Source of the DNA: a bacterium ADurb.Bin236
GTDB lineage: Bacteria; UBP15; UBA6099
Length of the DNA: 56,287 nucleotides
Reading direction: 5' to 3'
Assembly (NCBI GenBank): GCA_002069885.1
Contig: MWCD01000022.1
Span: 1-56,287 of the forward strand
Part shown: one piece after another, positions 34,868 through 43,748 of the stretch
How the letters are laid out: every line of letters starts with the position of its first letter
Position numbering within the stretch: position 1 is the first letter of the stretch
Notes under the pieces: generated by a model
What the model saw: the letters and a program-made list of their open reading frames with translations, nothing else
Told to the model about the DNA's origin: nothing
Database searches by the model: none
Program-made: the position numbers and the translations under genes

Positions 34868-35860
34868 TTAGAACAGGCTGTACTTGAAGGCGATGTAGTG
34901 ATACTTGTTGGTGTCCACGCCGGGGACTTTCTCCTGAACGTTCTGCCAGAAGATGTCGAGGTTCTTGCCGGCCTTGAGCCAAATCTCTTCTTGATAGTTC
35001 TTTTCCTTGCCCATGCCGTCCACATCGAGCCATGAATACTGCAACACGAAGGAGAGCATATTCAGCGGGGCCGGAACTTTGCTGATGTCATACTTGACCT
35101 GCAGGAAGCCGATGTCGCCTTCAGCTTCGGCGGCTTCTTTGTCGTTCATGTCGAAATCGACATATTCGCCGGAGAGCTGCAGATTGCTGAGGGCTTTCCA
35201 TGTGCCGTCGATGCCCCACAGATTCCTCTTGGTATAGAGGTCATCGCCCGCAACTTCGTCCGTCTTCCCTGTCATGTAGGAAGCGCCGAGGTTCAGGTTG
35301 GAGAGAACGTCATAGCCCAAGCGGGCGGTGATGGTGTTCTTCTCTGCTGTTTCAGCGGCGACGTGCCTTTCGCCTGAGTTCTGCCAGTAACCGAGATCGA
35401 GCAGGATGGGCTTCGCGTTGTAGGTGTACAGAACGCCCCAGTCAGAGTCCCATATCATGCCCATCTGTCCCGGCTTGTCAAGGAACGGATGGTACAGGTT
35501 GTTCCATTTGTAAATTGCGAACGGAACGAACTGCAGTCCGGCGGTGATTTTGTGGTTCTTCTGCTCGCCGAATTTGATGTAGGTCTTCGCTTCGACCGGA
35601 TAGCTCTGAGCGGAAGCGGCGCCTGTGCCGGCGATGTTCTTCGAATCGGCCAGTCTGTAGGTCAGGTTTCCGCCGATGTTGTCAACCTCAGCGGCTGCGC
35701 TGAACTCGACCACGTGCAGCCCCATGCGGCTTTCGCCCATGGAACCATTGTCTGTGTACCAGAAGCGGGAATTCATGTGAAAGTCCGCTTCGGCTTTCGC
35801 GATCGTCGAGAAGGCCATTGCCATCGCGAGGACCGATGTGATTACTAATGATTTCTTCAT
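34868..35860 (-). CDS. Porin-like outer-membrane beta-barrel protein
   Basis: A 330-residue protein with a signal peptide (MKKSLVITSVLAMAMAFST then KAEA). The rest is built of alternating amphipathic strands (FHMNSRFWYTDNGS, HKITAGLQFVPFAIYKW, ITARLGYDVLSNLNLGASYM, LQLSGEYVDFDMND, FVLQYSWLDVDG) and ends in YHYIAFKYSLF, with a terminal Phe typical of outer-membrane barrels sorted by BamA. The ATG at 35860 is chosen because GGAGG lies at 35866-35870 and the signal peptide begins there; the frame is open upstream to 36007. Substrate unknown. It supports a diderm envelope. Confidence 0.82.
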   Translation of the reverse strand: MKKSLVITSVLAMAMAFSTIAKAEADFHMNSRFWYTDNGSMGESRMGLHVVEFSAAAEVDNIGGNLTYRLADSKNIAGTGAASAQSYPVEAKTYIKFGEQKNHKITAGLQFVPFAIYKWNNLYHPFLDKPGQMGMIWDSDWGVLYTYNAKPILLDLGYWQNSGERHVAAETAEKNTITARLGYDVLSNLNLGASYMTGKTDEVAGDDLYTKRNLWGIDGTWKALSNLQLSGEYVDFDMNDKEAAEAEGDIGFLQVKYDISKVPAPLNMLSFVLQYSWLDVDGMGKEKNYQEEIWLKAGKNLDIFWQNVQEKVPGVDTNKYHYIAFKYSLF

Positions 35861-36513
35861 TGTTTCCTCCTTGGAATGTGCGAATCTAATGCTGGTGTTG
35901 CCGAGATGGTCTTGTGTTTCGATCTTCTTCCCTTCGCTTCCGCAAGGAGTGTCCACGTTTCCTCCATCATCCGCTCCGGGCGTCTTGACCGTTCCAAGTG
36001 TCCGCACCTCCTTTCGTCACGGTCTGACCATCATCGTAGGTATCAACGTTACATTATCTATTATCCGTCCTTCGGCTTTTTTGTTTCCTCCGAAGTCGGC
36101 AATATTCTTTCTTCCGGTCTCTGAAGTTTTCAAGTTTCACCCGGGACAGCCGCTCTTCAAGCGTCCCGCGAATCTAAATATACTATCCTAATGTTCAAAA
36201 CTTTTTTTCAATTTTATAAAAAAAATTTAATGCGGGCTTTTATAATCAGCGCTAATCCACCCGAAAAGCAATGATGTGATTAATTTCGCGGAATAAAAGA
36301 AGCAATCTTGAAAATTCGCCTTAATACTCTCTAATTCTTTAAATATCCGCTCTGAGCAATTCAGTTAAGCGCGGAATAAAACGGACAACATACGACATAA
36401 GCGTAGATTTTTATAAAAAACAAGAATCGGACGGACGCGCGCGCCGGACATATTCTGACAATAAGCAATCCCCGGACAGGCTGATCAGCATTTCCGTCGG
36501 GGCGGAATGTCTC
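35861..36513. other. Gene-free region upstream of the porin
   Basis: No protein-like frame is seen in these 650 bases. The first part is a probable long 5' leader of the porin mRNA (minus strand), with a CGGGAC/GTCCCG hairpin at 36142-36168. An AT-rich stretch (36180-36250) could hold the porin promoter, but no hexamer pair has proper spacing. 36250-36513 shows nothing recognisable. Confidence 0.45.
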
Positions 36514-37608
36514 TTATTCGTAATACTTTAAATCTATGCCGCGCTTTTCGAGCCTCGGCAGGAAGTCCGCCGGTTCCAACGCGCTTTCGGCGGCGTGTAT
36601 GCCCGGTTTTTTCAACTCTCCGCGCCCTATCATCAGCGCCGCTTCCACAGCCGGGATGCTCGTGATGTCCGCTATATGCCCCACTCCGGTGTAGTAGTGG
36701 TGGACGGGTTTGCCGTTCTTTTTGCCGTAGGCGTCGATTCTGAACACCGATTTATCCACCCCGCCTTTGCCGAACACGCCCGCCTGTTCGAGGGGCAGCA
36801 TCAGTTTTGCCATGCGTTCGCGCTTCTTTGGCGTCGTGGAAAGGCCGAGGTTGCCTATGATGGTGGCGAGGCGCGAGATATACGGCGGGTGCGTCCCTCC
36901 ATGCAGCGTCACTTCCTTCAATCCCTTGAGGTTCCGGGGCACGGACACCGATTCGGCGTGCCCTGTGTAATATACGGGGAGCTTCCCTATCGGCTCCGGG
37001 AATTCGACAACCTTCATATTCGTGCCGGTTTTCACCCTGACTTCCTTGCCGTTGCGCCACTGGAGGGTCGTTCCGGCGAATATGTGAAGGACGTGTTTGA
37101 TATTTGCCATCCCGACGTCCTCGCCTGAGCCGCCCGCCCATTGAATGTGAATTTTTTCCGGTTCGTCCATGGACTGGTAGCCCTTTTTCGCCAGCAGGTT
37201 GGTGATTCCCGGCGAGTTGCCGAGGCCGCACACGCAGGTTACGCCGGCTGCTTTTGCCTTCTCATCGAGAGTTATCACGCTCAGGTACGCGTCGTAGTCA
37301 TCCATGATGCTCACGTAAGGAGTTCCCGCGTCGATGCAGGCTCCCGCGATGGCTTTTTCAAACATGTAGAACGGCCCGATGAAACCGAGAGCCACGTCGC
37401 AGCCCCGCACGGCGTCCCGGACTGTCTCCGGTTTCATCGCGTCAACTTTGACCGCGCTTGCTCGCGCGCCGAGTTCTCCTGCGATGGTTTTCGCTTTCTC
37501 CAGATTGAGGTCCGCTATGATAAGCTCAGTGACATCCTGCTCGTCCTTCAGGATTCGGATAGCCGATTTCGCCATGTCCCCGCAACCGCCGAGAATGATG
37601 ATTTTCAT
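36514..37608 (-). CDS. Saccharopine dehydrogenase family oxidoreductase
   Basis: A 364-residue NAD(P)-dependent enzyme. N-terminal Rossmann domain with IIILGGCGDMAKSAIRIL, a strand-end acid in IIADLNLEKAK, then GCDVALGFIGPFYMFEKAIAGACIDAGTPYVSIMDD and CVCGLGNSPGITNLLAKKG, which are classic saccharopine dehydrogenase/LOR-SDH blocks. The C-terminal domain has HGGTHPPYISRLATIIGNLG. Family members act on lysine, carboxynorspermidine or other amino acid adducts; the substrate here is not clear. GGGGAGA lies before the ATG. Stands alone with its own promoter. Confidence 0.85.
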   Translation of the reverse strand: MKIIILGGCGDMAKSAIRILKDEQDVTELIIADLNLEKAKTIAGELGARASAVKVDAMKPETVRDAVRGCDVALGFIGPFYMFEKAIAGACIDAGTPYVSIMDDYDAYLSVITLDEKAKAAGVTCVCGLGNSPGITNLLAKKGYQSMDEPEKIHIQWAGGSGEDVGMANIKHVLHIFAGTTLQWRNGKEVRVKTGTNMKVVEFPEPIGKLPVYYTGHAESVSVPRNLKGLKEVTLHGGTHPPYISRLATIIGNLGLSTTPKKRERMAKLMLPLEQAGVFGKGGVDKSVFRIDAYGKKNGKPVHHYYTGVGHIADITSIPAVEAALMIGRGELKKPGIHAAESALEPADFLPRLEKRGIDLKYYE

Positions 37609-37687
37609 GGTATTCTCCCCCTTGAAAGCGCGGGCTTCCGCCCGCTGATTTCAGCCGCATTGGTGAAAAATGCGGTTTAACCCCCCT

Positions 37688-37716
37688 ATCATACAACCGC
37701 GCTCTCTTTCGAGCAA
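37688..37716 (-). promoter_or_regulatory. Promoter of the saccharopine dehydrogenase-like gene
   Basis: Minus strand: TTGCTC (37711-37716), 17-base spacer, TATGAT (37688-37693). The -35 is weak. Confidence 0.5.
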
Positions 37717-37741
37717 TTCCTAATTAATTATTAATAAGGAA
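37717..37741. promoter_or_regulatory. AT-rich 25-bp palindrome at the promoter
   Basis: TTCCTAATTAAT/ATTAATAAGGAA arms with one mismatch directly abut the -35 of the saccharopine dehydrogenase-like gene. Its place suits an operator or UP-element; the binding protein is unknown. Confidence 0.45.
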
Positions 37742-37869
37742 TAGAAAAAGGAATAAATAACCGAACCGCGCCGCGTCTAATCAGAGAGCGCCGCGCGCCC
37801 CGATGTCATACCCGAGAAAGAAACGAATGACGTCGATGAAAGTCGAGTATTGCGAATGCGAGGTCGTAG

Positions 37870-37890
37870 GGGCGACCCGCCGGGTCGCCC
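37870..37890. repeat. Perfect 9-bp hairpin after glnS
   Basis: GGGCGACCC-GCC-GGGTCGCCC, about 50 bases after the glnS stop. No T-run follows, so it is more like a REP-type element than an intrinsic terminator. The rest of 37742-37943 shows nothing recognisable. Confidence 0.6.
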
Positions 37891-37943
37891 GGATGTGTGC
37901 CGCGAGGATCGGACACAAATCTTCTAGGCATCGAGCAATAGGT

Positions 37944-40067
37944 TCAGCTTATGCGTGTTCCGGGGGGGAGGTCGCCGTCGAGGGTGATAACGCGCAGGCC
38001 GTCGGCGTCTGTGGCGGCTAGCAGCATCCCGTTTGATTCGACGCCCATTAGTTTTCTCGGCTCTAGGTTGGCGGCCACCACGATAAGTTTCCCTGTTATG
38101 CATTCGGGCGAGTAGTGTTTGGCGATGCCGGCAACTATCTGGCGCTGTTCCAGTCCGATGTCGACAAGCAGCCGGAGCATTTTGTCTGATTTCGGGACGG
38201 GAGCGGCTTCCAGCACGCGGGCGACGCGCAGGTCGATCTTGCCGAAGTCGTTGAAGTCGACGGCGGTTTTGACGCCGGGGATTTCGAAGGGGGCGGATTT
38301 AACGGGGTCGGCAGGGGCTTTATCTTTTTTGGCAGCAGGGGCGGGAGCGGAGGCGGTTTTCTCTCTCTTTTGAACTCTTTCCCATGAGTCTTTCAAGGTG
38401 GCGGAGCGGTTGAACACAAGAGCGCCGGGGGCCGAACTGTCGTCCGCCCTGAAATATCCTTTTCTCTCAAACTGGAATATGTCGCCGGTTTTGGCGGACG
38501 CGAGGGATGGTTCGAGTTTGCAGTTATTGAGGACAATCAGCGAATTGGGGTTGAGGTTGTCGCGCCAGTCTCCGCCTTCTGGGACGTCGAAGGGGTCTTC
38601 GGTGGAGAAAAGGCGGTCGTAGAGCCTGACTTCGGCGTCCACGGCGCGGGCGGCGGACACCCAGTGAAGGGTCGCTTTGACTTTTCTGCCGTCGGGGGAA
38701 TCTCCGCCGCGCGTTTCGGGGTCGTAGACGCAGCGCAACTCGACGATTTCACCGGACTCGTCTTTGACGACGCCGACGCACTTGATGAAATAAGCGTAAC
38801 GCAGGCGCACTTCGGCTCCGGGCGAAAGGCGGAAAAATTTTTTCGGAGGCTCTTCCATGAAGTCTTCCCGCTCGATGTATATGACGCGGGAGAAGGGGAC
38901 TTTGCGGGTTCCGGCGGAAGCGTCTTCGGGGTTGTTGACGGCGTCAAGCTCTTCGACGAGATCTTCGGGGTAGTTCTCGATGACGACGCGCAGGGGGTCG
39001 AGGACGGCCATAGCGCGGAGGGCGCGGCGGTTGAGGTCTTCCCGCAGGCAGAATTCGAGGTACTCGTACTGGATGACGCTATCGTCTTTGCCGACGCCGA
39101 TGCGGCGGCAGAACTCGCGGATTGACTCCGGGGTGAAGCCGCGCCTGCGCAGCCCGGCGATGGTGGGCATGCGGGGGTCGTCCCAACCGGAGACGAGTCG
39201 CTCATTGACAAGCTCGAGCAGGAGCCGCTTGCTCATCATCGTGAAGGTGAGGTTGAGCCGAGCGAACTCTATCTGCTGCGGGCGGTAGATGCCGAGCTGT
39301 TCCAAGAACCAGTCGTAGAGCGGGCGGTGGTCTTCGAATTCGAGCGTGCAGATGGAGTGGGTTATGCGCTCGATGGAGTCTGACTGGCCGTGAGTGAAGT
39401 CGTATGACGGATAGATGAGCCATTTGTCGCCCGTCCTGTGGTGGGGGACTTTTAGGATGCGGTACATAACGGGGTCGCGCATGTTGATGTTGGGGGAAGC
39501 CATGTCGATTTTAGCGCGGAGGGTGCGGGAGCCTTCCTCGAATTCGCCCGCGCGCATCCTCTCGAACAGGTCGAGGTTTTCTTCGATTGAGCGGTTGCGG
39601 TAAGGGCTTTCTTTTCCGGGGGAAGTGAGGGTTCCTCTGTATTCGCGCATCTGTTCGGCGTCGAGGTCGCACACGAACGCTTTGCCTTCCTTAATCATCT
39701 GGATCGCCCATTCGTAAATCTGGTCGAAGTAGGAGGAGGCGAAGAACTCTTTGTCCGCCCAGTCGAAGCCGAGCCAGCGGACGTCCTCTTTGATGGATTC
39801 GACGTATTCGTCCTCTTCCTTGCTGGGGTTGGTGTCGTCGAAGCGGAGGTGGCACACGCCGCCGAATTCCGCCGCTATGCCGAAGTTCAGGCAGATGCTT
39901 TTGGCGTGGCCGATGTGGAGGTAGCCGTTAGGTTCGGGAGGAAACCGCGTGACGACTCTCCCGTCGTATTTCCCCGTGCGGATGTCGTCGATGACGATGG
40001 AGCGGATGAAATCCGGACCGGATTCGGGTTTGTTTTCCGGCGTTGCTGTTTTATTCTCTTCGCTCAT
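37944..40067 (-). CDS. glnS: Glutamine--tRNA ligase with C-terminal Trbp111-like tRNA-binding domain
   Basis: Charges tRNA-Gln directly. In the 707-residue protein residues about 20-565 form Gln[24 protein letters not shown] (HIGH), [61 protein letters not shown] (KMSKS site) and the beta-barrel anticodon domains. After an Ala/Lys/Pro linker (about 570-593) comes a second module, residues 594-707: [66 protein letters not shown]. This is the EMAP-II/Trbp111 OB-fold found at the end of MetRS. Fusion to GlnRS is unusual; the YqeY fusion is the better known GlnRS extension. GAGG precedes the ATG. Confidence 0.93.
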   Translation of the reverse strand: MSEENKTATPENKPESGPDFIRSIVIDDIRTGKYDGRVVTRFPPEPNGYLHIGHAKSICLNFGIAAEFGGVCHLRFDDTNPSKEEDEYVESIKEDVRWLGFDWADKEFFASSYFDQIYEWAIQMIKEGKAFVCDLDAEQMREYRGTLTSPGKESPYRNRSIEENLDLFERMRAGEFEEGSRTLRAKIDMASPNINMRDPVMYRILKVPHHRTGDKWLIYPSYDFTHGQSDSIERITHSICTLEFEDHRPLYDWFLEQLGIYRPQQIEFARLNLTFTMMSKRLLLELVNERLVSGWDDPRMPTIAGLRRRGFTPESIREFCRRIGVGKDDSVIQYEYLEFCLREDLNRRALRAMAVLDPLRVVIENYPEDLVEELDAVNNPEDASAGTRKVPFSRVIYIEREDFMEEPPKKFFRLSPGAEVRLRYAYFIKCVGVVKDESGEIVELRCVYDPETRGGDSPDGRKVKATLHWVSAARAVDAEVRLYDRLFSTEDPFDVPEGGDWRDNLNPNSLIVLNNCKLEPSLASAKTGDIFQFERKGYFRADDSSAPGALVFNRSATLKDSWERVQKREKTASAPAPAAKKDKAPADPVKSAPFEIPGVKTAVDFNDFGKIDLRVARVLEAAPVPKSDKMLRLLVDIGLEQRQIVAGIAKHYSPECITGKLIVVAANLEPRKLMGVESNGMLLAATDADGLRVITLDGDLPPGTRIS

Positions 40068-40205
40068 GGGCGGCCTCGCAAAAAAACATTTTGAACTATT
40101 ATAGGACTGCCGGGGGGAAATATGAACAGAGAGAAAGCGTAAAAAGAGAGTTGCCGTTTGCTTCGGGCGAAGAGAAAACCGAGCCGAAAACTACGAAAAG
40201 CCGCG

Positions 40206-41576
40206 CTAAGCTCCGAGCGTTTGCAGCAGAGACTGTATCAGGGAGCCGTGATGCTCGGCGGCGGACATAGCGTGTCCTATAGCCCGGAACATGAGGGCAG
40301 AAAGGAAACCGAACACGGTGAGGATGCCGACTAGCCAGCCGCCATGCTCATAAGCCTCCGGCAGCATCGTCTGAGCGATCATCGCGAGCATGGCTCCGGC
40401 GGCGAGGCCGCCGAAGAGCGAATGGATTGACGGCGAGAGGCCTACGAATAGGATGTTGCCGAGAAGCGCGCCGACTCCGGTCATGACGCAGAGCGACATC
40501 CACATCCAGAAAATCGAGCTTGTGCTTTTCCCTTGTTTTTTCATCATTGCGCCGCTGGACATGGCTTCTGGAAGGTTTGCGAAGAAAAGGCCGCCGACGA
40601 GCGCCGGGCTGACTGCTTTGCCGATCATGCTGGCTCCGATCACGAGGGATTCCGGAATGCCGTCGAGAAATATGCCGAGCCACATGGAGAGCGCCGCGCC
40701 ACCTCCCGCATGGCCTTCTTTCAACGCCTGCTCCATCTCGACTGACGAAGGTCTAGTGTCTTCCTCGTGAAGTCGCTGTATCGCTTCCCGTTTCCATTCC
40801 TCCGGGCTTAGAACGGCGGCGGCGGCAAGCCCTTTTTTCCTTTGATCCGCCAGTTTTTCAACATCCGCGCGCAACGACGGGCTGGCCTTGAGTATCTTTT
40901 CGAAATCGTCTCTATGAATCTCCAATAGCAAAACATCGGAAGCGGCGGTGACAGTGGCCGTTCGAGGCTCTTTCCATAAGAGGGCCATCTCTCCGAATGT
41001 TTCTCCCGGCCCCAGCTCGGATATAGTCACCTCTTTGTCGCCGTTTCCTTTTCTTTCAATCTTGACTGTTCCGCTCTCGATTAAGTAGAGCCGAGTTCCC
41101 ACGTCTCCCTGTCTGAAAATGATGTCGCCCTTTTTAAAGGAGCGGTCCGCGACGCTAGGAGCGATATGATGGATTTCCTGCGGAGGAAGCGAGCGAAGTA
41201 TGTCCACTTGGCTGAGTTTTTCTATCATGTCCTGCATCTCGCTGCGTTTCTTAGCTTTTATGTGGGAAACGAGAGTGGACGCTTTGCGCATGTAGCCGCC
41301 CATCTTATCCAGAAGCTGGTTCAGGAGAACGAAAACCATCCCGCCGAGAACGCAGCCTATGCTTATCGGCCAGAAACCCGTGTGGATGAACGACGGCTCT
41401 ATTAGTTCTAGCGTGAGAGCGCTCAGAAGGTTGCCTGCGCCGAACGCCATTAACGCGGCGACAATCTTCGTGGACGGCTTAAGCCATATACCCAGCATCG
41501 CGCCCAGAGGCAGCGAAGCGGCGGTCAGCGCGCCGAACCAAAACGCCATCATGTACGGCTGGGTCAGGAACTCCAT
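40206..41576 (-). CDS. ZIP-like metal transporter with an inserted cNMP-binding domain
   Basis: A 456-residue membrane protein. Three helices (about 8-90: GALTAASLPLGAMLGIWL, IVAALMAFGAGNLLSALTLEL, ISIGCVLGGMVFVLLNQLLD) are followed by a cytosolic insertion of about 200 residues with a cyclic-nucleotide-binding domain (FKKGDIIFRQGDVGTRLYLI, FGEMALLWKEPRTATV with the phosphate-binding Arg). Five or so helices follow (WLGIFLDGIPESLVIGASM, GGLFFANLPEAMSSGAMM, LFGGLAAGAMLAMIAQTMLPEAYEHGG). This is the ZIP/COG0428 pattern with the regulator in the TM3-TM4 loop. The HNxPEG and HEIPEG metal motifs are altered (FLDGIPES and ANLPEA), so the ion or even transport is uncertain. It lies downstream of the adenylate cyclase on the same strand. 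Confidence 0.78.
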   Translation of the reverse strand: MEFLTQPYMMAFWFGALTAASLPLGAMLGIWLKPSTKIVAALMAFGAGNLLSALTLELIEPSFIHTGFWPISIGCVLGGMVFVLLNQLLDKMGGYMRKASTLVSHIKAKKRSEMQDMIEKLSQVDILRSLPPQEIHHIAPSVADRSFKKGDIIFRQGDVGTRLYLIESGTVKIERKGNGDKEVTISELGPGETFGEMALLWKEPRTATVTAASDVLLLEIHRDDFEKILKASPSLRADVEKLADQRKKGLAAAAVLSPEEWKREAIQRLHEEDTRPSSVEMEQALKEGHAGGGAALSMWLGIFLDGIPESLVIGASMIGKAVSPALVGGLFFANLPEAMSSGAMMKKQGKSTSSIFWMWMSLCVMTGVGALLGNILFVGLSPSIHSLFGGLAAGAMLAMIAQTMLPEAYEHGGWLVGILTVFGFLSALMFRAIGHAMSAAEHHGSLIQSLLQTLGA

Positions 41577-41763
41577 TGTTTCCCTTTCCTTCCGGCATTC
41601 CCGGTTTAACCGGGCAGCCTTTTATGGGTTGTATGTCAACTGAAAAGATTTTATCACCGCGCGATATGAAATCAACACTTATTTACAAGAAATGCCAAAC
41701 TTATGCGACAGAGGAAGGCGACGGTAGACGTGGCAAGGCAGCGAAAATAATCAGAGCGGGCTG

Positions 41764-43548
41764 TCACCGGGCGAGGTCTTTAAGCTCGTAAATCTCCACG
41801 GCTAGGGTTTTTCCTTTGACGAACGTGGATTCGAGTTTGACGGCGACGACGCGGTCTTTGATTTTTTCAAAGACGCTGCCGCTGATAATGATGGGGCAGT
41901 CGAAGATTTTTGTGAGGCCTTCGATGCGGGATGCGAGGTTGACGTTGTCGCCGATGACAGTGTATTCCATGCGGCGGACGTCGCCGATGTTGCCGGCGAT
42001 AACTTCGCCGGCGTTGATGCCGATGCCGATTTTGAGAGGCTCCCTGCCTTCGGCGGCCCATTTTTCGTTCAGGGTTTTTAGCCTTTCCCTCATTTCGAGA
42101 GCGGTCATGGCGGCGCGAAGAGGGTCGTCCTCGCGGGAGATGGGAGAGCCGTAAACGGCCATTATCGCGTCGCCGATAAATTTGTCGAGCGTGCCTTCGT
42201 ATTTGAAAATCACGTCCACCATAGCCGCAAGGTACTCGTTGAGCCGGGCGATGACGTCTTCCGGTTCATGCCGTTCGGCGAACGCGGTGAAGCCTCTGAT
42301 GTCGGAGAAAAGGATGGTCGCCTCGCGCTTGACGCCGCCGAGAGAAACACCGGCGGGGTCCTTGAGGATTTCGTCGGCGACCTGTTTAGTGACGTATCTT
42401 GAGAATGTGTCCTTAATCAGGTCTCGTTCTTTGAGGCCGGCGATCATTTTGTTGAATGCGGAGCCGAGCAGGCGCATTTCGTCGCCGCCCGAAGAAACTT
42501 CCGCGCGGGCGTCCAAGTCTCCGGCGCCGACTTGAAGGGCCACATGGGACAGGTGGGCGACCGGGCGGGATATCCTTCCGGCGATTATGATTGCTATCAT
42601 CGCCGCGATAGCCACCGCCGCCGCCGACAGCAGGACGAGTATCGCGTTCCTTCTTTTCACCGACGCGCTGAGCGAGGATATGTCGTAGCCGATTTGAATC
42701 GCGCCGAGTTTTTCGTTTCCCTCAATCATCACGAGGGTGACTTCGAGGATTCTCGCGCCTTCGGACTTGAACATCCTAGTCCAAACCGGTCTGTTGACGC
42801 CCTCGGAAGCGAGGATTTCGGACAGGCGCGCGTCTTCCGTCTGTTTGAGCGTCTCTTTGTCGTCCGAGCTTGAAAGGATGACGCCGTCGGCTGCGACGAT
42901 TTTGAAGAACTTCACGTCGTCCACGTTTTTGACAATCTCATGCGCGATGTGGTCGGCCTCGTAGAAGTCGAAAGAGAGGACCGCGTTGCGGACCGCGTTG
43001 TCAATCATGTATTCGAGCGCGAGGATGCTTCTCTGGCGCTCCTTCTCCAGCGAGTTCATGACGGCGAACCCGGCGTATATGCGGCCGAGGCTGGTCCACT
43101 CGGTTTTGATCTCGCGCGAGTACTGCCTGAGGGGCAACCCGGACTTTTCTTCTTTGCCGTTTGTCTCCGACAGGGCGGCTTTCGTTTTTTTATCCAGCGG
43201 CTTGTCGACGAGTTTTTCGTCCAGAGAATAGACGACGCGGCCTTTTTCGTCGGCGAGAACGAGCGACCTGATGTCTTCATTTTTTGAAGCCAGACGGTCG
43301 AGAGTGAACTTAATCGCGTCCGAGTTGTCCGAGGAGAGGGCGTTTGCGAGGTTGGGCAGCAGCGAGGCCACCGCGATGCTCCACTGCCGTCGCTTCTCGT
43401 TCTTGTAGGAACTCTCCTGCCAGAACGCGACGAACCATATCGAAACGATTCCGAACAGGATGATTGCGGCGGAAACCAGAAGCGAAAGCCTGAACCCGAG
43501 AGTTCTGGTTTTGCGGACGGAATAGATTTCTTTCACGTTGTCAGCCAT
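41764..43548 (-). CDS. Membrane class III adenylate cyclase with HAMP domain
   Basis: A 594-residue sensor cyclase. TM1 (about 20-45), an extracytoplasmic sensor region (about 46-265), TM2 (about 270-292), a HAMP linker (RPVAHLSHVALQVGAGDLDARAE, about 295-345) and a catalytic domain (about 385-560). Catalytic residues are all visible: metal Asp in FSDIRGFT and KFIGDAIMAVYG, adenine-specifying Lys in TLDKFIGD and Asp in YTVIGDNVN, and transition-state Asn and Arg in NVNLASRIE. It should form an active homodimer making cAMP. Three proteins with cNMP-binding domains or linked to them are coded within 4 kb, pointing to a local circuit. Confidence 0.92.
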   Translation of the reverse strand: MADNVKEIYSVRKTRTLGFRLSLLVSAAIILFGIVSIWFVAFWQESSYKNEKRRQWSIAVASLLPNLANALSSDNSDAIKFTLDRLASKNEDIRSLVLADEKGRVVYSLDEKLVDKPLDKKTKAALSETNGKEEKSGLPLRQYSREIKTEWTSLGRIYAGFAVMNSLEKERQRSILALEYMIDNAVRNAVLSFDFYEADHIAHEIVKNVDDVKFFKIVAADGVILSSSDDKETLKQTEDARLSEILASEGVNRPVWTRMFKSEGARILEVTLVMIEGNEKLGAIQIGYDISSLSASVKRRNAILVLLSAAAVAIAAMIAIIIAGRISRPVAHLSHVALQVGAGDLDARAEVSSGGDEMRLLGSAFNKMIAGLKERDLIKDTFSRYVTKQVADEILKDPAGVSLGGVKREATILFSDIRGFTAFAERHEPEDVIARLNEYLAAMVDVIFKYEGTLDKFIGDAIMAVYGSPISREDDPLRAAMTALEMRERLKTLNEKWAAEGREPLKIGIGINAGEVIAGNIGDVRRMEYTVIGDNVNLASRIEGLTKIFDCPIIISGSVFEKIKDRVVAVKLESTFVKGKTLAVEIYELKDLAR

Positions 43549-43614
43549 GATGTCTAAGTTGTCTAAACGCGGCGCGCCGCGCTCGAATTTTTCTTGTTTG
43601 AGAGATTATATCAG

Positions 43615-43620
43615 AAATCG
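43615..43620 (-). promoter_or_regulatory. -10 element for the adenylate cyclase gene
   Basis: Minus-strand TATAAT about 65 bases upstream of the cyclase ATG; no good -35. Confidence 0.4.
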
Positions 43621-43709
43621 ATGCGGCGATGCGCGGGCGGTTGATTATTTGGCGGCGCGGCAACTCGGATTTCTCTTGAGGCTGGTGAAAAACAAGGGCG
43701 AAAAGAGTG

Positions 43710-43715
43710 TATAAT
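43710..43715 (+). promoter_or_regulatory. -10 element for the PhnD-like gene
   Basis: TATAAT 33 bases before the ATG at 43749; -35 only weakly matched (TGAAAA). Confidence 0.45.
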
Positions 43716-43748
43716 AAGAGCGCGGAAAACAACTCGGAGAGAGCCTTG

